64,000 nucleotides of DNA from Voacanga thouarsii (Eukaryota > Streptophyta > Magnoliopsida > Gentianales > Apocynaceae), in the NCBI GenBank assembly GCA_026120185.1, contig JANUWF010001059.1, forward strand, positions 1,037,001 to 1,101,000, written 5' to 3'. Under the pieces are notes generated by a model. That model saw only the letters and a program-made list of their open reading frames with translations, made no database searches and had not been told where the DNA came from. A program made the position numbers and the translations under genes. Shown here piece after piece: positions 21,207-31,918 of the stretch. Position 1 is the stretch's first letter, and every line of letters begins with the position of its first letter.

Positions 21207-21477
21207 AGATTTCATACCCTTCGAGCATACCCGGATACTTCCGTCTTAACCATTCCTCTGTTTCCCACGTTGCATGCTGTGCTCCTTGATGATCCCAAAG
21301 TATCTTCACCATGGGTATCTGTTTGTTTCGAAGTGTCTTAATACTCCGCTCCAGGATCTTGACGGGTCTCTCCACATAACTCAGATTGGGTTGCAACTCT
21401 AACGGTTCCTCATTGAGTACATGACTCGGATCGGGGTTGTACCTCTTTAACTGAGAGACGTGGAATACGTCATGCAT
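21205..21477 (-). pseudogene. pol: Tekay-2 chromodomain and integrase tail
   Basis: Begins MHDVFHVSQLKRYNPDP, the conserved linker after the integrase GPY/F module. The chromodomain follows: VKILERSIKTLRN, MVKILWDHQG, ATWETEEWLRRKYPGM, ending 16 residues after the Trp motif. Only a few residues differ from Tekay-1. A stop near 21502 (CGA to TGA compared with Tekay-1) separates it from the core; the Met start is incidental. Confidence 0.9.
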
Positions 21478-21504
21478 CCTAGTTAGACCATCAGGTAGAT
21501 CTAA

Positions 21505-22335
21505 TCAGTAGGCAACCGGTCTAATTTTCTCCAATATCGGGAATGGTCCCAAATACCTAGGACTCAACTTCCCTCCTCTCAGATGTTTCAGGATTCCTCT
21601 ACTAGGAGTCAACTTCAAGAATGCACGGTCACCTACTTGGAACTCTAATTCCCTTCTCCTAGTGTCTGTATAACTCTTCTGTCTGCTTTGCGCTGCCCTT
21701 AGCCTTTCCCGAATTAACTTAATCTTGTCCGTCATCTCCTGAATGCATACTTCACCAGTCTTCTTAACGTTCCCTTCTTCTGTCCATCCCCAGTATATCG
21801 GTACTTGGCATTTTCGCCCATACAGTGCTTCGTACGGCGCCATTCCGATCGACGCCTGATAGCTGTTGTTATATGCTAACTCTGCATGCAGTAAAGACTC
21901 AATCCACTTATCTCCAAAGTCCAAGATACATGCTCGGAGCATGTCTTCCAGTATCTGAATGACTCTTTCCGATTGACCGTCTGTTTGCGGATGAGCAGAG
22001 GTGCTGAATTTCAGGGTCGTGCCCAAGGACTCCTGAAACTTACCCCAGAACCTTGAAGTGAATCTAGGGTCCCTATCCGACACAATGTTTGATGGTACAC
22101 CATGCAACCTTACAATTTCTCGGGTATATGTCTGAGCCAACTTTTCCATCGAGTCCCTTACATTTACCGGTATGAAGTGCGCTGTCTTGGTCAATCGGTC
22201 CACTACCACCCAGATCGCATCTTTGTGTGACTTGGTCATCGGAAGGCCAGTCACAAAGTCCATGGTCACCTCTTCCCATTTCCATTCGGGAATCGGTAAT
22301 GGTTGCAGTAACCCTGCAGACTTCTTATGTTCCAT
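21505..22335 (-). pseudogene. pol: Tekay-2 integrase catalytic core
   Basis: A 276-codon segment with D26 (VTMDFVTGLP), D87 (SDRDPRF) and E123 (DGQSERV) in DD35E spacing, followed by ALYGRKCQVPIYWGWTEEG and the GPF-containing module YLGPFPILEKI. It begins at the Met after a TAG that replaces Gln in the CLTCQK zinc motif. The catalytic residues are intact. It would join the cDNA ends to host DNA in the nucleus. Confidence 0.93.
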
Positions 22336-22344
22336 TTTAACCTT

Positions 22345-22851
22345 CTAGCACGTCAGGCAGGTTGATACATGCTGAACTATATCCCTCTTCATTCCAGCCC
22401 ACCAATATTTCCTCTTCAAGTCTTGGTACATCTTTACCTCCCTAGGGTGTATGGTATATTTGCTCTTATGTGCTTCATCCAGTATCCTCTTCCTTAAGTC
22501 TTGGATGTCCGGTACACAAATCCGGTCTCGAATGTATAGTACCCCATTCTCATCGGTTCGGAAATCATTTCCTCCTCTCGCGATCTCTTTCTCCCTGAAA
22601 GTTTGAAATTCTGTACTGTCCTGTTGACCTGATATAATTTCCTGGTCCAGATCGGGTTTCAGGGTCAAGTTGCTCATGCAAATCTTCCCATCTTGCACTT
22701 GCGCCTCCTTCTCCAGGATATCCTGGACTGCCGACACCTCCTGTATTCTCAAGTGTGCCATTTTCACCTTCCGACTTAGAGCGTTTGCTACCACATTCGC
22801 TTTACCCGGATGATAGTTAATAGGGCACTTATATTCTTCTAGGAACTCCAT
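22345..22851 (-). pseudogene. pol: Tekay-2 RNase H end and integrase zinc domain
   Basis: A 168-codon segment. Residues 1-30 are the end of RNase H ([20 protein letters not shown]); the last catalytic Asp, in ADALSRK, is changed to ANALSRK, a GAC-to-AAC change that should kill RNase H. The integrase N-terminal H2C2 motif follows: HKSKYTIH and CLTC at the very end. It is bounded by TAG stops at ~22342 and ~22858, both Gln codons (CAG) in Tekay-1. Confidence 0.9.
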
Positions 22852-22860
22852 CCACCTACG

Positions 22861-23241
22861 CTACCGGAGATTCAAGTCCTTCTGCGTGAAGATGTACTTC
22901 AAACTCTTATGGTCCGTGAAAACCTCGTATTTTGCACCATATAAGTAATGTCGCCATTTCTTCAAGGCGAACACTATAGCTGCTAGCTCTAGGTCATGCG
23001 TGGGATAATTAGCTTTGTGCGGCTTTAGCTTCCTAGATGCATAAGCTATGACTTTCCCCTCCTGCATCAGTATAGCTCCTTGTCCTTCATTGGATGCATC
23101 TGTATAGAGTGCATAGGGCTTATCAGCCTTAGGCAGACTCAGCACGGGTGCTAAAATCAACCTCCTCTTGAGTTCTTGGAAGCTCTTCTCGCACTTCTCA
23201 CTCCAAGCAAAGACGACATCCTTCTTCAACAGTCGTGTCAT
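22861..23241 (-). pseudogene. pol: Tekay-2 RNase H, central part
   Basis: A 126-codon segment holding [15 protein letters not shown] (first catalytic D), [21 protein letters not shown] (catalytic E) and [15 protein letters not shown] (third D). It would degrade RNA in the RNA:DNA hybrid. Between 23242 and 23490 the RT thumb/connection continues but is broken by two stops: CGA to TGA at ~23309 and CAA to TAA at ~23335. Confidence 0.9.
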
Positions 23242-23490
23242 TGGTGAAGCTAAAGTAGAGAAATTTTTAATGAAACGCCGATAGTACCCGGCTAACCCAA
23301 GGAAACTTCATATCTCGGTAATGTTCTCCGGTTATTTCCAATTAGCTACGGCTTCTTCCTTAGCAGGGTCCACCTTGATCCCCTCCTTGGATATCACGTG
23401 ACCAAGGAAAGACAATGACCTCAGCCAAAACTCACACTTACTGAACTTAGCGTAAAGTTTGAATTCCCTTAGCTTCTCTAGGACCAATCT

Positions 23491-24183
23491 TTAGTGCTCC
23501 GCGTGGTCCTCCGGATTTTTGGAGTAGATCAAAATGTCATCGATGAATATAACCACAAACTTATCCAAGTATGGTTGAAAAATGCGATGCATCAAATCTA
23601 TGAATACCGCTGGTGCGTTGGTTACACTGAACGGCATTACTAGAAATTCGTAATGGCCATACCGCATGTTGAATGCAGTCTTAGGAATGTCTTCTTCTTT
23701 GATCCTCACCTGATAGTATCCTTGCCGTAGGTCCAACCTCGAAAAGCAAGCAGCGCCTTGCAGTTGATCAAACAACTCATCGATCAAGGGTAGAGGGTAT
23801 TTATTCTTGATCGTTAGATTGTTTAGTCCCGGATAATCGATACATAGCCTCAAGGTTCCATCTTTCTTCTTGACAAACAACACCGGGGCTCCCCACGGTG
23901 ACATACTCGGCCGAATGTAACCTTGCCTTAGCAATTCTTCCAATTGCTTCTTCAACTCCTCCAACTCTGTCGGTGCCATCCGGTAGAGGGTTCTTGATAC
24001 TGGTTCTGCTCCGGGAATCAGATCCACGGTGAACTCAACTTCCCATTTAGGGGGTAGGGAAGTGAGCTCCGTAGAGAACACATCTAAAAAGTCTTTCACT
24101 ACCTCCGTACTTTCCAAGGTACACTGGTCCTTCGGTTTGTTTAGGATATACGCCAAGTATCTCGCACATCCTTTCTTGAGCAA
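23491..24183 (-). pseudogene. pol: Tekay-2 reverse transcriptase, fingers and palm
   Basis: A 230-codon segment. Residues 1-55 are the protease-RT linker ([16 protein letters not shown], then [17 protein letters not shown]). RT proper follows: [26 protein letters not shown] and the catalytic FIDD at 213-216. IDYRGLN has become IDYPGLN and MPFGVTN has become MPFSVTN, both unusual. A frame break near 23488 ends the segment after DHAEH. Confidence 0.92.
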
Positions 24184-24228
24184 CTTCCGGGCTTTAGCTC
24201 CAGCAATAAGAAATTTCAGTTCTTTTGT

Positions 24229-24654
24229 TCACTTGCCATTGAATTCAATTACATCCCGTCCAGGTCTCACAAACTGCACCGTCTTGACCTTGCAGTCCAC
24301 ACGAGCTTCGTGTTTTGACAACCAGTCCATGCCTAAGATCAAGTCATAACCGTCCATGGCCAGGATTATAAGGTCGGCCTCCAGAATCTCCTTCCCAACC
24401 TCAACTCCACAACTTCCCATTTTCTTGCCTGCTTCCACCATCTTTCCCAAGGGGGAACTAACTACTAGGGTATAAGGTAGCTCATTTCCTTCCCAGCCCA
24501 GACGTGAAGCACACACTTTACTTACATAAGAGTGTGTGGATCCTGAATCCATCAGAACATTAACAAGACAACCTTGGATAGAAAGGTTACCTTCGATCAC
24601 TGCGGCGTCCGCTCCGACTTCCTCTCGACTCAAAGCAAAAACTCTGGCCTTCAC
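24229..24654 (-). pseudogene. pol: Tekay-2 aspartic protease
   Basis: A 141-codon segment, MKARVFALSREEVGADAAV, with the active-site triad D36-S-G followed by STHSYVSK, and later DLILGMDWLSKHEARVD. Unlike Tekay-1 the catalytic loop is intact. It is in frame with the zinc knuckles upstream. A TGA near 24226 (a likely Trp codon) ends it before [12 protein letters not shown] of the linker. It would process the gag-pol polyprotein inside the particle. Confidence 0.9.
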
Positions 24655-24732
24655 CTGGGGCTTCAGGCCTCCCGCTCCGGCTGGTCCAGCAGCGGCGCCT
24701 CTATTTCCTCCTATTGGTTGGGCCGGCGCGGT

Positions 24733-25005
24733 CTACTCAATCCTTAAGGGTTTGGGGCATACGTTTCTCAAGTGTCCCAGGTCTCCGCAGTTGAAGCACC
24801 TCCTCATACCCCCATTACCCCAGCAGTTTCTTTCGGTGTGGCCCCGTTTCCCACACAGCCGGCAATTCAGGCTGCCTTGCATCGGTCCTACTACTGGCAC
24901 TCGAGGCTGCTTACCCCGATTTCCCCACGGCATAAAGGCCGCAGGTTGCTTATTGCCGGAAGGCCTCATAGGTGGATGACTTGGTGCCATCTTAATCACA
25001 TTCAC
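24733..25005 (-). pseudogene. gag: Tekay-2 nucleocapsid with two zinc knuckles
   Basis: A 90-codon segment with two CX2CX4HX4C knuckles: C48, C51, H56, C61 and C70, C73, H78, C83, in a Pro/Arg/Gly-rich context. A TAG near 24730 separates it from the protease frame (Gln CAG in Tekay-1). The capsid domain that should precede it (WVEQIE, RGPAQAWW and AQYAARF motifs in Tekay-1) is not found upstream, so gag is truncated at its N-terminus. Confidence 0.88.
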
Positions 25006-25303
25006 TCAGGGTCAGTTAGTTATCAAGGGGGAAAATAATATGCTTAGATACATGATCAGTTGATAGCAATGTACTCATCTAAAAGACAATGCGATGATAA
25101 CGTGCAGAGATAAATCAAGTAATAAACGAAACTCATGCTTGTCATATAAACCATTCTTTGCAGAAAAGAAGGAGTCATCTCATGCGATACCTTTTTTATT
25201 TAAAATGATAAATAGGCCCTACAAGCCACATGCTCCCTTAAAAGAAATAAACAAACAAAGGTATGCAAATCCCAAAGAAAGAAAAGTAAAAGCTGCTGCT
25301 GTT
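25006..25303 (-). other. Gap where Tekay-2 gag capsid should be
   Basis: About 300 AT-richer bases with no capsid motif in any frame. The plus-strand ORF at 25094-25438 is antisense and unconvincing. This looks like the scar of an internal deletion plus leader. Confidence 0.5.
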
Positions 25304-26092
25304 CTATGTTCGACTCTCCCTAGTTTCAACAGAAGTATCGGAGTCGTCAGAGGCCGGTTCCACGAGCCACCCCACGGAGCTATCGGGTCTCCCTATGTAG
25401 TTCCTCGCGAAACCAACACTCCCACTTGGCTGCCCTGACTCACCCTCTCGGCCTCGCTTGGCCCTCATGGCCGTCTCATAGAGCTCATCCAATGCTAATC
25501 TAACTATACCCTTAGGCACAGGCCTCTCACTCCCCAAGTTAGATGGGTCAACCAAACCATTTCTCCTTAGCATGGCATCTACGTCCAGTCCATATCAGAG
25601 TCCACACCCCTTAGGACTCTCTTCCCGCTTCCTCTTTCCCGAATCTACCCCTCCTAGAGCTGACTGCCTAAGGTCTCTCTCTCCCGGGACAACCTCATCT
25701 CTCGGCATATATCCCTCAACACTGGACCCTTTAGGGTTCTGGCGAGCAGGGGTCCTACCAACTTCCCTTATTTGCGGGGTCCAGGGAACCTCCATTACCT
25801 CCTCATCCTTTCCTTCTACCCAAGCCATCTCTCCCTCGTTCTCATCGTCTCCCTCATTCCCTAGCTCATCTACCTCCCCCTCACTCAACTCCGTCATCTC
25901 CTCATCTCCCTCATCTTCTTCTAAGCTCTCCTTGACCTCTATCTCCATCTTAACCATCGGGTCATCTAACATTGATGGCTCATGCTCTCTCTCTGAATCA
26001 GACACGGGTGGATCAGCTACGGGTAGTGGGGCAGGTGGATTCCCGCAGCCAGCAAGCCAGTCTCTGACAGCCGATACAACTCTTTTGACCAT
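25304..26092 (-). pseudogene. Long acidic ORF upstream of gag in Tekay-2, one stop
   Basis: One frame of about 263 codons starting MVKRVVSAVRDWLAGCG, ~87 bp after the primer site. It is interrupted only by a TGA at 25592-25594. The middle is strongly acidic (SLEEDEGDEEMTELSEGEV and onward) and is followed by a basic GKRKREE stretch that could be a nuclear localisation signal. The second half (after the stop) has LALDELYETAMRAKRGREGE and ends with DDSDTSVETRESRT. I recognise no family. It occupies the same place and sense as the 115-codon SIM-like ORF of Tekay-1 and is likewise acidic, but shows no clear sequence match. A Ser/Pro-rich ORF on the other strand (25572-26099) is its antisense shadow. 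Confidence 0.6.
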
Positions 26093-26178
26093 CCTATAAA
26101 CAAAAGATAAAAATTATCACCAGATCAGAATACTTAAGAAAATAGAACCCCATAAGTCAAGTAATTGCCTAAACCATG

Positions 26179-26190
26179 TCTCTGATACCA
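26179..26190 (-). promoter_or_regulatory. Primer binding site, initiator tRNA-Met type (Tekay-2)
   Basis: The minus strand reads TGGTATCAGAGA two bases after the 5' LTR, identical to Tekay-1. Confidence 0.92.
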
Positions 26191-26192
26191 CT

Positions 26193-29100
26193 TGTAACAC
26201 CCCACGACTACGTACCCTAAAAGGGCGGGGATGTCGCCCCGTCCCGTCGTATGACAAGGGGTCTTTAGAACGAGGTATAAAATATAAAGGCAATCTTCAA
26301 AGGAATCAACTTAAATAAATAAAGAAATACTCTTATTACATCAGGCTCAACTTGGAGCAAAACGAAATAAAACAAATATCGTTCAGAAGTATAAATGACA
26401 AAAGTCCTCTAGAACGGCATAGGAAAAAAAATAGCCAAAGCCTCTACTATCAAGCCCTGCTACCTCAACACAATCTATCTCCTGAAAACATGATGTAAAA
26501 CAGTGTGAGAATAAATCTCAGTAAGTCCTGTGTGTGCACATGGTTTTTGAATAGTACGTGTATGCAAAGTGCAAAACATTTGTAGAAATAATTTGGCAAG
26601 TCATAAACAATCTCTTTTCGCAAGGAGTGGGTTTTTCTATTTGTCACACTTTGTACAAAATAAATCTTCCACTCGAATAAACAGTCATGTCACCACACGT
26701 TGGGTTCTATGAGTACAAAATGGCCAAGGCACCATACTTTGTGCACCTTATCCGGACCAGATTACCACGCGTTGGGCGTTCTGATCAAGGTGAGTGTACA
26801 GCTCACCGGGTGAGATACTCCTCCATCTCTACTCCCAACAAAACCATCCAGGTGTCCATGCCGGGAATATAAATAATACCATACCAGGTACAAATGCTAG
26901 CTCGGATTGGCCTGACCAACCAACACTGTCGCCTTTTCAAGCAGAGTTCATCTTCTGGAGGTAGCCTCCTACCAGAAGACTTACTCTAACCCTCTAAGAC
27001 TAGTATTGTTAGCCTACCCTTATTGAGTACTTAAAGAACAAATCCATCAATTCCTGATTCACAATATTTTCAAACCTTGGCTTTGTAAAACGTGGTTTTC
27101 TTTAAAAGAGTTTTCTAAAAATTTAGAAGAAAGAATAGTTTTCCTGATAAAATCGTTAGTTTGACAAAACCGTTTAAAGAATAAATATCCACGTTTACAA
27201 CCCAAGCAAACATAGTTTAACAATAGCTTTATAAAGCTTCACAACATAGACTTGCCATCACAACATTTAACAAAACAGTTTATATAAGGACTTACCATCA
27301 TAACATTTAATAAAAGAGTTTATGCAAGGACTTACTTGATATGCCTCAGATAAACGAGATAAATTCACATCTTGCTTTCCTCAATTATCCTCCTAATCTA
27401 AACCACATAATATCATGATCAGGGTCTCAATTAATTCAAACATGCTCTAATCCCATTTATTTTCACAACAATTCGCAATCCCCTATTTAATTCCAAGTAA
27501 ACTATTCAACCCCCAAAGATCATATACTACGACCACATGTTCATCTCGCTAATAAACACTATTAAACTTTACTTTCAGCATCAAGGGTGGGTATTACCTT
27601 ACTTTGCAACAACCGGGTAATGAGGTCTCGATGCTCCTATGGTGATCGTACCGAGTTCGCTTGAGAAGAAGAGAAAATCTACCTCCTTTGCTTCTCTTGA
27701 CCAAAAATTAAGGAAGAAGATGAAATCAGCCTCTATGGGGCGTGATTTAAGGGTAAAAGAAAGAGAGAAGAATCATTAGAGAAAACGGCATCAAGAGGTT
27801 AAAAGGATTTATACTTACCTTAAGGTGTGTTCGATTTTTGGCATAGAATAGTCTTGAGTTTTCGAAAATTTGCAGAGAGAAATTGATCGAATTTTTGTAT
27901 AGAATGGAGAGGGTAGACGGTTGCTATGATTTAGAGTTGGAGAAGATTGGTTTAGGGTTAGACGGTGATATTTAGAAAGACTCCTAATGGCTTTAGGTTT
28001 CTTGGACAGCAAGGGCGAAATTTCAGCTTGTGATGTGTCTCCTTGCTGCCGATTTTAGGTGAGTTTAAGGGGAGAGAATAATCTACAATTTGCTCCTCTA
28101 GGCTGACCAAAATAATGCTCAAGAGAAGGGTTGAGTATGTTCAGAATTTTTGGCCAAACAAGGAAGAGTTTGAGTGAGTTTTGGTGACTGAAAATTCTGT
28201 GCAAATGCTGTGCGAAATTGCTGAACAAAAGGAGAAGAAATTCTGGACTGTTCAGGCTGTAATTCTGCCGAAATTTCCAGAGAAAGGATGAGGGTTTTGG
28301 GCATTGGAATTGGCTTGATCAGCTGGGGTTTTTTGGTGTGTTTTGTGTGTAGAATTTCGGTTGGATTAGGAGTACAAGGCTGGCCGAAATTCCTGTGCAA
28401 GCTAACCGAATTTTCTGGTTTCCAAGCCGCCGAAAATCAATAATTTTTTGGAGATAGAAATTCTAGTTTTGTGCAGCTAAGGTAGTTGAATTGTTAATGA
28501 GTGTTCTAAGTATTTTGAGCTAGGATTTACATAGTTGGATTGTAGCTAAAGTGGGCTGGAATTTCGGACAACTTGTGTTGATACAAAGCTGTCGAAATTC
28601 TGCTAGGATAAGGAAGAAAATCCTAGTTGAATTTGGATTGAAATAAAATCTGGTTTTATCAAGGATTTGGATAAGATTTCCTCTAGTCCTAGAAGAGTTT
28701 GGATTGAGCTAAAGGTGCTCCAAGGTGGCAGACAAAATCTGGAAAAATTTCCAGATTTTTTCCAGCTTAGGGTTTTCGAAAATCTAAGAAAACAAAAGCT
28801 GAAAATAAAGCAAACTTTATCCTTATCTAAAATCCTTGAACTTAGGAGGTAAATATGGAGTCTTATTCCTATAAAAGTGGCGTTTAAACCCAAAGAAGAT
28901 ATCTAAGACTTTAGTTAAAATATTTCTCTAAAATAATTAAATAAATAAAAGGATTATGGCTAAAATTCTTGAAGAGGTAAAATAAGATTTTTCCCTAATA
29001 TATTCTCTAACTCTAATATTCATCAAGAAGAGTTTTATACCACTTGAAATTCTTCAAAGTGGCACCTAACTAGGGCTTTTTGGCCAAGGCATGAAGAATA

Positions 29101-29458
29101 CTAGAAATGGAATTCAAAAGAAAGATTAAATTTTTCAAGAGATAGGATTCGAACTCGGGTCACCAAAGGAAATCACCAACCTCTCCGCTATTCCAAAACA
29201 ACTCCAATACTAATTTTTCCCACAATCAGTTCTCACCACCCTAATGCTCATCCTTCCAAATCTTCGACCAAACCTCCCTTATCCAAATCTTTAACAACAC
29301 AACTATTTCACATCAATTAATTCAAATGCAAGAGCAACGGAAAAATTCACATGCATCCATGCAAATAAAATTATTCTAGCTACCACATAAAATGCAAGAT
29401 GCTATGCAATGCATGACTTTTCCCCATAGTCAAAGGTGGTTTTAGGCGGGGTATTACA
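26193..29458 (-). repeat. 5' LTR of Tekay-2 (3266 bp)
   Basis: Near-identical partner of 17907-21170; small indels such as the three extra bases in CCCGTCGTATGACAAGG distinguish it. It contains the tRNA-like module at 29141-29197 and no gene. Confidence 0.95.
29141..29197 (-). promoter_or_regulatory. tRNA-like A/B-box module in Tekay-2 5' LTR
   Basis: Same as 20853-20909. The B box AGTTCGAATCC is unchanged; the A-box region reads TGGAATAGCGG, one further change. Confidence 0.6.
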
Positions 29459-29463
29459 GTGTT
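29459..29463. repeat. Target site duplication of Tekay-2, right copy (GTGTT)
   Basis: Identical to 17902-17906. Confidence 0.92.
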
Positions 29464-30195
29464 GACCAATAAAATCCAAACTCAAGCACCTTTCTTTCGG
29501 TGTTGTTAACTTAGTAGTGGCCTCCCGCGATTCCTTCATGGCATTATTTCAAGATGTTCGCTCTTTCCATGGAATCCACACTTCTTTGAATGATTTGATC
29601 CGCACAACACCGAAACAAGTAGGGATCTTCCCAAAAGTAATGCTTTACTTTGGAGAGAATTTTCTTCTTTTGTTGTGCATTGAAATCTTTCGAAATAGTT
29701 TCTGCAACCAAGTAGTTAGCAAAATCCGCATATCAAGGTGTTTGAGAAATCTCACCGTCAACGAGTAAAAGTTGTTCATTCGGAAAGGTGTTATTGATGT
29801 CACTATCGGCCAAAAGCTCAAGGTTGGGGTTTTCTAACCTAGATAAGTGATCCGTAGCTAAATTTTTCACTCCCTTTTTTTCCTCTAATCTCCAAGTCAA
29901 ATTCTTGCAAGAATAAAACCTATCTTATCAATTTTAGTTTAGAATCATGCTTGGTTAGTAGGACGGAATGGCCCATATACACAATGACTTTGGACAAAAT
30001 AAGATAAGAATGGAATTTTTCTAAAGAAAACACTATTGCAAGTAATTATTTCTCTGTTGTGGTGTAATTCTCTTGTGCCGCTGTAAGAGTTTTGCTTGCA
30101 TAGTAAATTAGTTGAAAATGCTTATTCCTCATTTGTCCAAGCACCGCGCCTACTGCATAGTCACTTGTATCACACATTAATTTAAAAGGAAGAGA
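29459..30195 (-). pseudogene. pol: Athila-1 RNase H and integrase N-terminal zinc domain, decayed
   Basis: The minus strand, in pieces, reads RNase H near 30190-30060 (LPFKLMCDTSDYAVGAVLGQ, then YYASKTL and ENYTTTEK). Next come the tether LEEKKGVKNLATDHLSRLE near 29880 and ADFANYLVAETI near 29720. The integrase zinc region follows (PYLFRCGADQII, then CHEGIAGGHYTTTK) up to the Tekay-2 insertion. Several stops and frame changes make it non-functional. The plus-strand ORF 29517-29768 is antisense to this. Confidence 0.75.
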
Positions 30196-31015
30196 CTAAT
30201 CTGGTGCAATTAAAATAGGAGAATTGATCAATTTCTTTTTAAGCATAGCGAAAGCATTGAGATATTTTTCATTAAAATAAAAAATAGCATCATTTTCAGC
30301 TAAAGAGGTAAGAGGTTTAGAAATTTTTGAGAAATCTAAGATGAACCTCCTATAAAAACCAACATGACCAAGAAAGCTTCGAATAGCCTTCATGGAAGTG
30401 GGAGGAGGGAGTTTCTCAATTGCCTCAATTTTTGCTCTATCTACCTCAATACATTTTCGTGAAATCTTGTGTCCCAATACTATACCTTCTTGCACCATAA
30501 AGTGGCATTTTTCTCAATTAAGCATAAGGTTGGTCTCTTCACATCTTTGAAGTACCTTCTCTAAATTGGCCAAACATAAATAAAAAGAATCACCAAAAAT
30601 AGAAAAATCATCCATAAAAACCTGCATGATGCCTCCCACAAGTCCATTAAAAATAGCCATTAAGCATCTTTGGAAAGTTCTGGAACCATTGCAAAAACCA
30701 AAAGGCATACATTGATATGCAAAAGTACCAAAAGGGCATGCAAAATGTGGTATTCTCTTCATCCTTTAGTGCAATTAGAATTTGAAAGTAACCAGAAAAA
30801 CCATCTAAAAAATAATAAAACTCATATCCGGCTAATTCTAATATTTGGTCAATGAAAGGGAGAGGAAAATGGCCCTTCATAGTTGCCCCATTTAATTTCC
30901 TATAATCAATGCAAACCCTCCAACCAGTTAACAATCTTATTGGAATCAACTTATTTTTTTCATTTGAGCTCATAGTCATTCTTCCCTTTTTTGGTACTAA
31001 TTGTGTTAGACTCAC
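30196..31015 (-). pseudogene. pol: Athila-1 reverse transcriptase
   Basis: Three open pieces in two frames. 31015-30647 holds LLTGWRVCIDYRKLNGAT, then HFPLPFIDQILELAGY and FYYFLDGFSGYFQI. 30762-30514 holds CPFGTFAYQCMPFGFCNGSRTF and the catalytic FMDDFSIFG. 30498-30196 holds the connection LGHKISRKCIEVDRAKIEAI and SFLGHVGFYRRFI. A frameshift occurs near 30700-30760 and stops near 30505 and 30193 (DLNLMLN and PD ends). FMDD instead of FIDD is typical of the Athila/Tat side of the family. Confidence 0.88.
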
Positions 31016-31210
31016 CTAAATACTATCAGAAATAGGGTAAATGATGCCAGAATCTAAGAGTTTAATCATCTCCCCTTTTACCACATCACTCATATTTGGG
31101 TTCAACCTACGTTGGGGTTGCACTACGGGTTTTGCTTCTTCTTCCAACAAAATTTTGTGAGTACAAAAAGGAAGGGCTAATTCCCTTAGTGTCCATGATT
31201 TTCCATGCAA
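31016..31210 (-). pseudogene. pol: Athila-1 RT N-terminal segment
   Basis: A 64-codon segment with ILLEEEAKPVVQPQRRLNPN and VVKGEMIKLLDSGIIYPISD, the conserved lead-in to RT in plant gypsy elements (usually PQRRLNP, then KEV.KLL..GIIYPISDS). A stop separates it from RT at 31015. 31211-31471 continues the linker with further stops. Confidence 0.85.
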
Positions 31211-31471
31211 TAACTCCCTTATATTTTTCCAATAGACTTACCAATTTAGCCTTTTGATTACAAGTAAGGTCTTTTGCTATGATCACTGGCAGTTTCTCTC
31301 CATTGGTAGAAAATGCCTATTCTAAATGCTCGGGGAGGTCTTTGAGATCTAATTCTAGTGGTTTCTCAATGGATGACTTCATTTTTCCCAAACTACTTTT
31401 TTCAATTTCCTCAAATTCTTCTAACTCATGGCCCTTATTTGAATCCTCCAAATATGAAATAGATTATTCCA

Positions 31472-31918
31472 TTAAGTCCATATTATTTTTTTGCCAAATA
31501 ATTCCCACACAAAATCAAAGATAGGTTCATCAAGAATATCAATCCAAGAATCATCACAAGAAATAGGATGTTGCATGCTTTTATGGATTTTGATCATGAC
31601 TTCTTCATCCCCAACCCTAAGTGTTATCTTTTCCCCATAAACATCAATGAATGCTTTATCAGTCGCTAGAAAAGGTCGACCTAAGATTAAAGGGACTTTA
31701 GAATCATCATCCATATCAAGAATAACAAAATCCACATGAAATATAAATCTATCCACGTTAACTAATACATCTTCCACTATTCTCCTAGGATATTTAATAT
31801 ATCTATCCGCAAGTTGAATACTCATCCTAGTGGACTTGGGCTCACCTAGACCTAGTTTTTTGAAACTTTTACATATTAAAAGGTTAATGCTAGCACCTAA
31901 GTCTGCTAATGCATACAA
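31472..31918 (-). pseudogene. pol: Athila-1 aspartic protease
   Basis: A 148-codon segment. The active-site block is ADLGASINLL at residues 6-15 (Athila elements carry D-L-G-A-S here), then LADRYIKYPRRIVEDVLVNV, then VPLILGRPFLATDKAFIDV, the conserved second half. The catalytic D-x-G is intact. Upstream sequence (DPGSFSIPYVIGTLTF, ~31990-31920) completes the domain but contains a stop and a frame change. Confidence 0.88.

Larger units (their letters stand above)
17907..29458 (-). mobile_element. Tekay-2: complete-structure Tekay/Del-type chromovirus (11.55 kb)
   Basis: Both LTRs (17907-21170 and 26193-29458), the primer site, the PPT and a perfect 5-bp target duplication GTGTT are present. 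Minus-strand order: 5' LTR, primer site, long acidic ORF, zinc knuckles, protease, RT, RNase H, integrase, chromodomain, PPT, 3' LTR. It is nested in Athila-1 integrase. The two LTRs differ by roughly 15 changes in the first ~350 bp by eye, so insertion is fairly recent but not new. The capsid part of gag is not recognisable and pol has about ten stops, so it cannot be autonomous. Confidence 0.95.

Noticed and set aside
24536..24979. 147-codon plus-strand ORF, Pro-rich
   Set aside because: Antisense to the zinc knuckles and protease start of Tekay-2, which have clear motifs.
25572..26099. Ser/Pro-rich 175-codon ORF on the plus strand
   Set aside because: It is exactly antisense to the acidic ORF of Tekay-2; its Ser/Pro bias mirrors Glu/Gly codons on the other strand.
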